From an uncultured Treponema sp. (GTDB lineage: Bacteria; Spirochaetota; Spirochaetia; Treponematales; Treponemataceae): a stretch of 58,323 nt of DNA. Shown in pieces: positions 25,491-34,300 of this stretch. The stretch spans positions 1 to 58,323 of the forward strand of contig CALFJF010000016.1 of NCBI GenBank assembly GCA_937877535.1, in the 5' to 3' direction. The notes below the pieces were generated by a model. That model had not been told where the DNA came from. It did not search any database and worked only from the letters and a program-made list of their open reading frames with translations. The position numbers and the translations under genes were made by a program. Each line of letters opens with the position of its first letter. The first letter of the stretch is position 1.

Positions 25491-27255
25491 AAATATCTTG
25501 CAATTCGCCGAGTTCTTCATTTCGATTTTTGTCAAAAATGTCGCGCGTGCTGTCGGGGCGAAGATGGTGTTCTCTGAAATTCGTTGCGTTCATTGGTCTT
25601 CCAAACAAAAATCCTTGATATTTGTCTGGCTCAAAAATCGTCAATTTTGAAAGTTCTTCTTTTGACTCCACGCCTTCCATGCAGACTTTCATGCCAAGTT
25701 CATGCGCCATCTGTGTGATATGTTTTATAACCTTGCTATCGCCATCGTTTCCGTGCGTCGCTTTGTGAACGAATGTATAGTCGAGTTTGAGCGTGGTCGC
25801 GTGGAGATATTGCAAATACCGCAAATTCGAGTAGCCCGTTCCAAAATCGTCGATGTCCACGTTGAATCCGCGGTCGGCAAACGCTTCGGTGAGTTCTTGC
25901 AAGGCTTTTGCGTTGTCAATGTAACCGCTTTCGGTGAGTTCAAGCGTGATGTTTCGAGGATTTACGCCGCTCGTAATTTTTGCCGTTTCCACGTCCGAAA
26001 GAATATCGCTTCTCTGAACTTGAATGTATGAAATGTTCACGCTCATTCTAAAATCTCTTTGGATTCTGTTCCATTCGCGGCATTGCGAGAACGCCGTTTT
26101 CAAAATCCATCTTCCAACGGAAACAATCATGCCCGTGCGCTCAAGAATCGGAATAAAATCGTCGGGGTGGAGCATTCCGTAATCTGGATGCGTCCAGCGC
26201 AAAAGAGCCTCCGCGCCAATGACGTTCAAAACCGTATTGTCGCTGTCAAGGTAAAGCCGTTGCGCGTCCACGACGGGCTGATAGAAAAGTTCAAAACCAG
26301 AAAAATTGTTTTTTATTGACTCGCGAATTTTTTCTTGCAAATTGAGCGTCCGAAGATGATTTTCGTAATCGTTTGCGTTGTACGTTGCAAGCGTGTTTCC
26401 GCCTTTTTCTTTTGCGATGAGAAGCGTATAGTTGAGTTTTCGCATAAACTCCTCAAGATGCGACGAGTCATCGGAAAAAGCCAAAATTCCGCCCGAAACC
26501 GTAAACGCCACTTCGTGTCCTGGTCCTTCGTCCGCCGTGGTTCTTGCAAGTTCCCGCTTTAGGTCGTCGTAGAGCCGTTGAGCAACGAGCGCACTCATTC
26601 CCGTCAAATCCATGCAAATGAACTCGTCGGAGGAAACTTTGTACGCTTTTGTGAATCCTTTGCAGATTTTTCGGCAACATTCGCCAATCCGAGCAATCAC
26701 AAGGTCGCCTGCGCGAACTCCAAATTGCTCGTTAATCATTCCAAGTTTATCCACGTCGATTTTGAGCATAAAACCAGAAACGTTGTCGGAACTCGTTTTT
26801 GTGAGCGCAAAATCGCTTCGGAGTTGAGATTCTGTCGAAAGTCCCGTGAGAATGTCGCTTTTGTCCATTTCGTTCGTGATTTCAACCGTTCCGATTATGA
26901 TTTTTGCATACGGATTTGCCGTTGGCGTGAGTTTTCCGCGACTTGAAATCCAAACGGGTTTTCCAAGTTTATTAAGCCACCGTAACTCTAAATTGTGGTC
27001 TGCTTTTTTGCCATTTTTTATCAATTCGATGTCGTTTGAGAACGTTGTGCGGTCGCTCGGAACGATGATTTTTTGCAATTCTTCCATTGCGTGCGAAAAT
27101 TTTTCTTGCGGAAAATCAAATACTTTTAGCGCGTTCTTTGAAATTATGTATGCGTCAGCATTTATGTCGTACATAAAAATAAACGCATCGGTGCATTGAT
27201 TTATTATTCTGATTATATATTCCAACTGCTCAAGACTTGGCTCTTCAAAATCCAT
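25489..27255 (-). CDS. PAS-degenerate GGDEF-EAL protein, likely c-di-GMP phosphodiesterase
   Basis: The 588-residue cytoplasmic protein has a PAS-like sensor (about 10-130), a GGDEF domain (about 132-295) and an EAL domain (about 310-570). The cyclase motif reads SSDEF (208-212) instead of GGDEF, so cyclase activity is unlikely, though it may bind GTP. The EAL site looks complete: EALLRW (349-354), NIS, ELTES, DIDDFGTGYS, the lysine in LKLD, EGVES and YQGFLFGRP. c-di-GMP hydrolysis, perhaps controlled by the PAS and GGDEF parts, is expected. The start is the internal ATG at 27255 because GGAG precedes it; the ATG at 27267 forms part of that ribosome site. Confidence 0.9.
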   Translation of the reverse strand: MDFEEPSLEQLEYIIRIINQCTDAFIFMYDINADAYIISKNALKVFDFPQEKFSHAMEELQKIIVPSDRTTFSNDIELIKNGKKADHNLELRWLNKLGKPVWISSRGKLTPTANPYAKIIIGTVEITNEMDKSDILTGLSTESQLRSDFALTKTSSDNVSGFMLKIDVDKLGMINEQFGVRAGDLVIARIGECCRKICKGFTKAYKVSSDEFICMDLTGMSALVAQRLYDDLKRELARTTADEGPGHEVAFTVSGGILAFSDDSSHLEEFMRKLNYTLLIAKEKGGNTLATYNANDYENHLRTLNLQEKIRESIKNNFSGFELFYQPVVDAQRLYLDSDNTVLNVIGAEALLRWTHPDYGMLHPDDFIPILERTGMIVSVGRWILKTAFSQCREWNRIQRDFRMSVNISYIQVQRSDILSDVETAKITSGVNPRNITLELTESGYIDNAKALQELTEAFADRGFNVDIDDFGTGYSNLRYLQYLHATTLKLDYTFVHKATHGNDGDSKVIKHITQMAHELGMKVCMEGVESKEELSKLTIFEPDKYQGFLFGRPMNATNFREHHLRPDSTRDIFDKNRNEELGELQDI

Positions 27256-27282
27256 ACGTTTCTCCATTTTGTAAAGGTGTTT

Positions 27283-27298
27283 GGAAACAATTGTTTCC
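27283..27298. promoter_or_regulatory. Perfect 16-bp palindrome upstream of the EAL gene
   Basis: GGAAACAATTGTTTCC is its own reverse complement. It lies 27 bp before the EAL gene start and after the ApbE stop, both on the minus strand, so it is a candidate operator for a dimeric regulator or part of a short terminator. Confidence 0.6.
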
Positions 27299-27328
27299 GT
27301 TTTTAGGCTTCCTTTCTAAAAAGCCTCG

Positions 27329-28408
27329 TTATTGAAACTCTAGCGTGTAATCGTCTAAAAAAAGTCCCGCAATTCCTTTTAATTCTTCCGAGGCGATGAT
27401 TTTTCCCGTTTCGGTGATTGCAATCAAAAGCGGGCGATTTTCGCCTCGAAACTCTTGCGCATAATTCAAAATGTCGATTTTTTTGAATGCTTCGTCTGCG
27501 CCCATCACAAGAAACGCCGTGGCGAGCGCGTCGGCAAAAATCGAGCGGGGGCAAATCACCGTAACGGACACGATTCCGTTTTCCGACGGCTCTCCCGTTT
27601 TTGGGTCTATTATGTGATGAAATAGTTTTCCGTTGTGCGAAAAAAATCGTTCATACACGCCGCTTGTTACAATGGACGTATTTTTTAGCCCTGTAAGAGA
27701 AATCGCTGGATTGCCTTCGGGATTTTTTGGGTCTTTTACGCCAACAAGCCACGGAGAGCCGTCCGTCTTTTGTCCGTGCAAATAAATGTTTCCGCCAAGA
27801 TTTATAACGGCGCATTTTACATTTTCTTTTTTGAGGATTTTTTCAAGGCAATCGGAGGCGTATCCTTTTACAATTCCGCCCAAATCGATTTTTAGACCTT
27901 TGGGGATTTTCAAAAAATTTTTTCCGTTAGAATGTGAGAGTTCAACGAGTTTCCAATGCGAGTTTTTGAGTGCGTTTTTGAGAACTGCGCTTTCTGGCGG
28001 AGCGGCATCTGCGGGAAGTTCATTTTGTTTGTTATTTATGCCCCAAGCGTCCACAACCGCACCGAGCGCGGGGTCAAATGCTCCGTCCGTTGTTTCAGAA
28101 ATAAAAAGCGCGGCGTTCAAAACAAACGCAAACTCGTCGCTCACTTCGATTTCGTTTTTGCCAGCATTTTTGTTTACAAAAAAGATTTCTGAATCTTCTC
28201 GGTACGGATTAAAAATCTTGTCGATTTCAAAAAGGCAATCAAATAATTTTTTGTAGATTTTTTCCGTTCCGCCTTCGTAAAGGTTTATCGTGCAAATTGT
28301 TCCAAGTATTTTTTGAGATTTTGCTTCGATATTTTTTTTGCAAGAGAAAATCGAAAAACTCAAAAAAATCGTAATGAGCAAAAAAAAGCGCGATTTCGCT
28401 TTTGTCAT
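27329..28408 (-). CDS. apbE: ApbE-family FAD:protein FMN transferase / Ftp lipoprotein
   Basis: The signal peptide ends in the lipobox FSIFSC, so the 359-residue protein is a lipoprotein. ApbE motifs are present: GAFDPALGAVVDAWGI, IDLGGIVKGYASD, VINLGGNIY, TSGVYERFF and HHIIDPKTG. The family uses FAD to attach FMN to threonines of proteins such as Rnf and Nqr subunits. In treponemes the homologue Ftp also hydrolyses FAD with Mg, so either role is possible. GGAGG precedes the ATG. No target gene is in the window. Confidence 0.92.
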   Translation of the reverse strand: MTKAKSRFFLLITIFLSFSIFSCKKNIEAKSQKILGTICTINLYEGGTEKIYKKLFDCLFEIDKIFNPYREDSEIFFVNKNAGKNEIEVSDEFAFVLNAALFISETTDGAFDPALGAVVDAWGINNKQNELPADAAPPESAVLKNALKNSHWKLVELSHSNGKNFLKIPKGLKIDLGGIVKGYASDCLEKILKKENVKCAVINLGGNIYLHGQKTDGSPWLVGVKDPKNPEGNPAISLTGLKNTSIVTSGVYERFFSHNGKLFHHIIDPKTGEPSENGIVSVTVICPRSIFADALATAFLVMGADEAFKKIDILNYAQEFRGENRPLLIAITETGKIIASEELKGIAGLFLDDYTLEFQ

Positions 28409-28519
28409 AAATCCAAAACCTCCGTTTTTAGAGCAATTCTATTTTAAGCCGAAAGTGCCAAATTCGCAAATGTTGCGCGAAAGTTGTGCGTTGGGACTTT
28501 TTGTTTTTGCGAGAATTTA

Positions 28520-28555
28520 TTGATTATGCTGTTTTTTTTCTTCTATAATAAAGTC
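28520..28555 (+). promoter_or_regulatory. Promoter of the MBL-fold gene, leaderless geometry
   Basis: TTGATT (28520-28525), an 18-bp spacer and a perfect TATAAT (28544-28549). Exactly 6 nt separate the -10 from GTG 28556, and there is no ribosome site. Confidence 0.6.
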
Positions 28556-29452
28556 GTGAAAATGGTTCTTATGGGAACAGGCACGAGTCACGGCGTTCCT
28601 GTTATTGGCTGTAAATGCAAAGTGTGCCTTTCTGAGCGCACCGAAGATAAACGAATGAGGTGTTCGGCTCTTGTGTCGTGCGGGGAAACTCGCATTGTGA
28701 TTGACACGGGTCCAGAGTTTCGGATTCAAGCTCTCAAATACGGCTTGAGTCGCCTTGACGCGGTTTTGATTACGCACAGCCACGCTGACCACGTTCATGG
28801 ACTTGACGACATTCGCATTTTTAGCCATACGCGCCCTGATGTTTACTATTCGTCGAATGCGTCTGCTGAAACGGCGGGAGCGGGATTGCCGATTTTTGCA
28901 AATGCAACAACCGTTTCTGATTTGCGCGACCGTTTTTCATACGTTTTTCACCCCAAAGTGCTTGGTGGCGGGCTTCCAAAACTCAATTTGCAAGAATGTG
29001 AGTCTTTTTGCGCAAAAAATCCGCTGAAAATCGGAACGGTGTGCGCCGTTCCCATTCCCATAATGCACGGACCTACAAAATGTTCGGGTTGGCTTTTGTG
29101 GGAAGACGGAAAAAAAAGCGCGATTGCGTATCTCACCGATTGCAACAAAATTTCTGACGAATCTTTGGAAGAAATAAAGCGCACGGGGCAAGAAATCGAG
29201 CATTTGGTGATAGACGGGCTTCGCGTGGAGTTACATTCAACGCATTGTTCTTTTAACGAAGCGATGAGTTACGCGGAGCGAATTGGCGCAAAGCACACTT
29301 GGATTACGCATATAAGTCACGACCTTTTTCACTTTCAGATTCAGTCGTATCTTGACCGTCGTCTGCCTCATTTTCCGCATCTTTCAAACATCGTTTCGCA
29401 CGGAGGGAGCGTCAGCCCTTCTTACGACGGACTCGTTCTTTTGGCAGATTAA
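28556..29452 (+). CDS. Metallo-beta-lactamase-fold hydrolase (PhnP-like)
   Basis: The 298-residue protein carries GTGTSHGVP, a Cys-rich CKCKVC segment and the metal motif THSHADHVHGLDD, followed by later histidines in SHDLFHFQ. The GxGTSxGxP start and CxCxxC segment point to the PhnP/COG1235 branch, phosphodiesterases of cyclic or nucleotide substrates. The true substrate is unknown. The start is set at GTG 28556, which the TATAAT box places at +1; ATG 28562 and ATG 28571 are in frame. Upstream reading frame extends further but would run through the promoter. It is divergent from apbE. Confidence 0.82.
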   Translation: MKMVLMGTGTSHGVPVIGCKCKVCLSERTEDKRMRCSALVSCGETRIVIDTGPEFRIQALKYGLSRLDAVLITHSHADHVHGLDDIRIFSHTRPDVYYSSNASAETAGAGLPIFANATTVSDLRDRFSYVFHPKVLGGGLPKLNLQECESFCAKNPLKIGTVCAVPIPIMHGPTKCSGWLLWEDGKKSAIAYLTDCNKISDESLEEIKRTGQEIEHLVIDGLRVELHSTHCSFNEAMSYAERIGAKHTWITHISHDLFHFQIQSYLDRRLPHFPHLSNIVSHGGSVSPSYDGLVLLAD

Positions 29453-29461
29453 AAGTGTCGC

Positions 29462-29496
29462 TTTTCCAAAATGACAAAAAACGATAAAATGTCAGA
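29462..29496 (+). promoter_or_regulatory. Candidate promoter of the RNA methyltransferase gene
   Basis: TAAAAT (29485-29490) ends 6 nt before the ATG at 29497. A weak TTTTCC (29462-29467) stands at 17-bp spacing. No Shine-Dalgarno is seen. Confidence 0.4.
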
Positions 29497-30726
29497 ATGA
29501 ATGTTTTAGTTGCGCTTTGTCCCGTTGGTTCTGAAAAAATTGTCGGAAACGAAATCAAATTACTCGGCTACACGCTCGATACTTCTGCAAAAAATGTGGC
29601 GGGGCGCGTTTCTTTTTTGGGAGATGACAAAAGTCTTTTTCGCGCGAATCTTTGTCTTCGCACGGCAGACCGCGTGTATCTGCAAGTTTGTCGATTTCCT
29701 GCGCCCGATTTCGCCTCTCTTTTTGACGGCGTTCGCGCTTTTTCGTGGCAGGATTTTTTCAAAAAAGACGTAAAAATCGTTGTTGACAAAGTTCGCAGTC
29801 ACAAATCGACGCTTTCGTCCGTTCGCTCGATTCAGTCTGTCGTCCAAAAAGCGATTTACGAAAAACTCGGCGAGGCGTGGGGAATGAGAACGCTTCCCGA
29901 AAGCGGCACGCAAGCGGACGTGCGCGTTTACATCGATTCAAACGAGGCGCAGATTCTTTTGGATTTGAGCGGCGAACCGTTGCATAAACGCGGGTACAGA
30001 ACGGACGGTGGCGCAGCCCCGCTTCGAGAAACGGTTGCCTCGGCAATGCTTCAAAGTGTGCTTTGGCGAAGAAAAATGCCACTTCACGACCCGTTTTGTG
30101 GCTCTGGCACGATTTTGACCGAAGCGGCTCTGTTTGCGTATAACGTGGCTCCGGGGTTTGGGCGGCATTTTGCGCTTGAACATCTTGCAATTTTTAACGA
30201 AACAGACGCGCTTGAAACGCGGCACGAAGAAGCCGCAAAAATCCGATTTGACGTGGAATGTCGAATTACGGGAACGGACATCGATTCTGTGGCGGTTGAA
30301 CGAGCAAAAAAAAATGCCGAACACGCGCTTGTTTCGGCGGGAAGAGCGTTACAAGAAATCGGCATTTCGTCGCATTTGGTGCGTCCTGATTTTGACGTTG
30401 CGGATTTTAAGGATATTGCCGCTCCTTACGAAAACGGCGTTCTTTTGATGAATCCGCCTTATGGCGAGCGTCTTGGAAGCGAAGACGAGGTGTCGAGCCT
30501 TTACCGCGATATGAAATCGCTTTTTTTGTCGTTTCCGAATTGGAAAATTGGCGTTTTGACTCCTTTTGAGCGTTTTGAAGAATGTTTGACTCTTCACTCG
30601 ACGAGTAAAAAAGTGCTTCGGGCGGGAAATCTTGACACTTCGTTTTATATTTTTGACGGAAAAAACATCGGAAAGAAACATCCTTGTCAAAAAAAATCAA
30701 AAAAAATTGCTGAGGACGAATACTGA
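29497..30726 (+). CDS. THUMP-domain RNA guanine-N2 methyltransferase (COG0116)
   Basis: The 409-residue protein has an N-terminal THUMP-type RNA-binding region (to about residue 160) and a Rossmann methyltransferase. LHDPFCGSGTILTEAA is the SAM-binding motif and LLMNPPYGERLG is the catalytic NPPY. These mark the RlmL-N/YpsC group, which methylates guanine in 23S rRNA; tRNA targets cannot be excluded. The stop codon overlaps the start of the TetR gene by one base (TGATG), so the two are translationally coupled. Confidence 0.9.
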   Translation: MNVLVALCPVGSEKIVGNEIKLLGYTLDTSAKNVAGRVSFLGDDKSLFRANLCLRTADRVYLQVCRFPAPDFASLFDGVRAFSWQDFFKKDVKIVVDKVRSHKSTLSSVRSIQSVVQKAIYEKLGEAWGMRTLPESGTQADVRVYIDSNEAQILLDLSGEPLHKRGYRTDGGAAPLRETVASAMLQSVLWRRKMPLHDPFCGSGTILTEAALFAYNVAPGFGRHFALEHLAIFNETDALETRHEEAAKIRFDVECRITGTDIDSVAVERAKKNAEHALVSAGRALQEIGISSHLVRPDFDVADFKDIAAPYENGVLLMNPPYGERLGSEDEVSSLYRDMKSLFLSFPNWKIGVLTPFERFEECLTLHSTSKKVLRAGNLDTSFYIFDGKNIGKKHPCQKKSKKIAEDEY

Positions 30727-31322
30727 TGGCAATTCTCGTTGAGCATGACAAACGCAGACACGAAATCCTCGAAAAATCGTTGGAACTTTTTTGCCGTGAA
30801 GGATACGATGACGTTACGTTTCAAAAAATTGCCGATGCTTGCGCCGTAACTCGAACAACGCTATACGTTTATTTCAAAAACAAACAAGAAATACTCGTGT
30901 GGAGTATCCGACAACTCACAACGAACATTGAATCAAAATTGTCTGAAATAACGCGCGACGACTCAATCAGCGCGGACGAATGTTTGCGCCGCGTTATGAC
31001 GTGCATTTTGGGGGAGTGTTCAAATTATCACAGGCTTTTCAAAGTGCTTTTGCCGTATCTTCTTTCAATCGAAAAAAGTGGGATTCAGCCAGGCGTGCGC
31101 GTTAGGCGGCGAGTAATTCGCATAAAGCACATTTTGAGCGGCGTGATTATTCGCGGACAAAACGAAGGCGCGTTCCGTCGCGTTCCGATTGGCACTTTGA
31201 ACGACCTTCTTTACAGCGCGATTGAAACGATGATGTTTAGAATTGCCGTTTTGAACGAAAACGACCCCAGTTCGCTCATCTCCGCCGTAAATCTTGCGAT
31301 AGACGGAATCCTCGAAAAATAA
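30726..31322 (+). CDS. TetR-family transcriptional regulator
   Basis: A 198-residue regulator with an N-terminal helix-turn-helix (about residues 10-55): ILEKSLELFCREGYDDVTFQ, then the recognition helix near VTRTTLYVYFKNKQEIL. The C-terminal ligand domain is not assignable. Its start shares a base with the stop of the upstream methyltransferase gene, and it is closed by a terminator. Possible targets are itself or nearby transport or metabolic operons; nothing in the sequence decides. Confidence 0.9.
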   Translation: MAILVEHDKRRHEILEKSLELFCREGYDDVTFQKIADACAVTRTTLYVYFKNKQEILVWSIRQLTTNIESKLSEITRDDSISADECLRRVMTCILGECSNYHRLFKVLLPYLLSIEKSGIQPGVRVRRRVIRIKHILSGVIIRGQNEGAFRRVPIGTLNDLLYSAIETMMFRIAVLNENDPSSLISAVNLAIDGILEK

Positions 31323-31324
31323 AA

Positions 31325-31361
31325 TAGACCTGTTCGATAATCGAATTTTTGAACAGGTCTA
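31325..31361. terminator. Terminator, possibly bidirectional
   Basis: TAGACCTGTTC and GAACAGGTCTA make an 11-bp stem. The loop contains TTCGATAATCGAA, itself a palindrome around one base. It lies between the convergent tetR and GH13 genes. Confidence 0.75.
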
Positions 31362-31382
31362 TTGATTTTTGAAAAATGACTG

Positions 31383-34300
31383 TTATTTTGCCTTTTTCGA
31401 TTTTTGTTTTCCGCCAGAGGCAATGCGCACAAATTCGTCGCACTTAAATTCCGCTGCATTTTTGGCTTTTTCGAGCGTCTTTGAAAGCGCGATAATTCGT
31501 TTTGCCTTTTCTTTGCCCGCTCCCAAAAGGAGAATTTCAAGCGCGAGGAACAAACTTGAATCCATCAATTCTTTGTTGAACCAGCGGATTCCGTTGTATT
31601 CGTTTGCGCCAGAAAGGAGATACGATTCGCTTGAGGTTGTGAGCCTGTTTGCAAGCGTTTCGGCAGAAATCTTTGGAGATTCTTTTGCGTCCAACTTTGG
31701 CATTTTTCCGCTTGCAAGAACAAACAGTCGCTCAAAAACGTTGTAAGTCGTTCCGTCAGAAACGCTGCTCGTTTTCAAGAACTCTGCGATTTTTCTGTGC
31801 AATGCCCATTTGAGTGCGAATCCGCCTTCCGAAAGCGAAGAAACGAGCGAGTAAATGATGGCAAAAAGCAAGCCTTCTTTTTGATAAGCAAAGCCAGTCG
31901 CAAGCAACGCTTGAACGTCGGTCGCGCCTTTCCAATCTTTTGGAAGCACTGCCGCAGGATTTCTTCGCATTATCGCTGCGATTTTGCAAATAATCGCAAG
32001 TTTTCGCTTGAACACGCCGTACATTCGTTTTTCCGACGGAAGTTTGCGAAGCCGTTTTTTGGGATTTTGATTTCGCTCCGCTTCCGCCGTTTTTATCGAA
32101 ATCGAATAGAAATCCAAGAGAGGATTCTGTATGAGCGATTCAAAGTCGCTGACTCTTGCGCGTTTTATTTTTCCTTTTCTAATTTCATTCGTGCTGAGCG
32201 TGAGCGTCTGGACCGCCCGCTCGAAGTCCTCGGAAATCACCCGTGAGAACGAGTCGTAAAGCTCCCTGTAGTGCAGTTCCTGCCATGCAATCTCCAGGTC
32301 GGCGATTCCCCGCCCGTCAAGGAACGAGCAGAGCGTGGCGAGTTTGCCGTCAACGTCCTGCTGCTGGCGGAACTCAAGGAGAATCTGCGCCTCAAAGCCG
32401 TTCAGGGCGACGAAAAGCCCCTGCTCGTGAACCTGCCTGCAGTTCCTGACGAACCAAAGCCCGCTGCGCTGCTCGCGGAACATCACATAGTAGTCGCCCC
32501 TCGAAGAAAGCCCCAGCCCCTCGCCCAACGTGCGCGAGACGAGCTTCTTGTCGTTGTCGCCCGGACCGGTCTTCACAGCGTACTCGCACGAGCGTTTTAT
32601 CCAGCCGTGGGCGCGGTCGTACTTGTTGTTGTAGAAGACGAGCGAATATTCCGAGCCGCACCGGTTCGAGTAGGCGAACACGTTCTCGTTCACGCCGCCG
32701 TCGCACCACACGTCGTAGAAGAGGAAGTCCTCCACGCCCGAAAATAGGTACCGCCTGTGCATGAGCGGAAAAATCTCCCGCCTGTGCCTGTCGATGAGGT
32801 ACTGGTCAGGCTCCTCGTCGCGGTACGCCCGGACGTACTCCATGCCGTACTTCTCCTCGAATCCCTCCAGCTGCCCGTGCCCGAACATCGGAAGGCCCGG
32901 CATCGTCACCATGAGCGTGCACACGCCGAAATACTTGTCGCCCTTGCCGAACTGGGCGACGGCGGTCTCCTCGTCGGGATTGTTCATGAAGTTCACGTAC
33001 CGCTTGAGGACCTGCGGGTCGAACTGAATCGTGTTCTTGACCGTCGCGCGATACTTGAAGTTCTCCTCCTTCTTGAGCATGTTCATGAACGCGGAGTTGT
33101 AGACGCGGTGCATCCCGAGCGTGCGCGTGAAGTAGCCCTCCATCATCCAGAAAGCCTCCGCCAAAAGCAGCGTGTCGGGGACCTCGCGGGCAACGCGGTC
33201 AACCACCTCGCGCCAGAACTCCTGCGGAATCGCGTCCTCGAACTGCTGCGCCGTGAGCGCGAATTCCGAGCGGGTCGCGATGTCGCCGCCCTTTCCAGGC
33301 TCCGGGTACCAGAGGCGCTTGATGTGCTTCTTCGCCAAGACCATCGCCGCGTCGAATCGGATGATGGGGAAGTTCCGCGCCACGTGCAGGATTTTCTGCA
33401 TGACTTCCTCGCGCGCCGCCGGATTCAAAAAGTCGATTTGCGCGGTGTCGTTCCAGGGCATTCCCGTGCCGTCGTTCCCGTGGTAGATGTATCTCGTGTC
33501 GCCCGTCGCCGTGTCCACGCGCTTGAACACAACCGCGCAGTCGTTCTTTGAGTAGTAGTGGTCCTCGAGGTAGATCGCCACGCGGGAGTCGTGGCTCAGG
33601 TTCGCGCCGTTGAACGTGTACTGCGGGAACGGGTTGTCCCGCCGCTGCACGAACAGGTCGGGCTTCTCCACCACCCACTTCGCGTCCATGCCCGTGTGGT
33701 TCGGCACCATGTCGCTCGCAAGCCGAATTCCGCGCTGCCACAGCCGCGTCCGAAGGTTCTCGAGCGACCGCCAGCCGCCCAAATTCTCGGCAATCTCGTA
33801 GTCCTCAAGCGAATACGCCGACGCCGCCGCCTCGGGGTTTCCGCACATCTGCTTTATCGTGCGGCTCGCCTGGCTCCGCTCCCACAATCCGATGAGCCAC
33901 AGCGCGGTGAAGCCCTCGTCGCGCAAAAGGTCAAGCTCCTCGTCAGGAATTTGGTCGAGCCTGTGAATTTCCCTGCCGTACTTTTTGGAGAGCTGGAAGA
34001 GCCACACGAGCACGGTCTTCGCCATCAAGACGACCTTGGGCATCCAGTCTGAGTCGGCGGAGAACCGCTCGTACTCGCGCATGAGGTAGTCGTAGTTCGG
34101 CGGCGACATATCGGGGCTGCCGCCGTTCGTCGGATGCCACTCCGGCTTCCATTCCTCGCTCAAAATGTCCATGCCGCCCAAAAGCCGCCTGAGCCAGTAG
34201 TCCTCGCCCTCTCCGTCGCCGGGAAGGAAGAGCTCCGCCCAGTGGACTCGAACGTAGTCGAGCTGCTGCTGGAGGTTGTCGGGGGCATAGGCGACAGGCT

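Noticed and set aside
32757..33551. 264-codon open frame on the plus strand inside the GH13 gene
   Set aside because: It is the mirror of a GC-rich coding region, Arg/Val/Leu/His-rich with no domain; the GH13 motifs are on the other strand.
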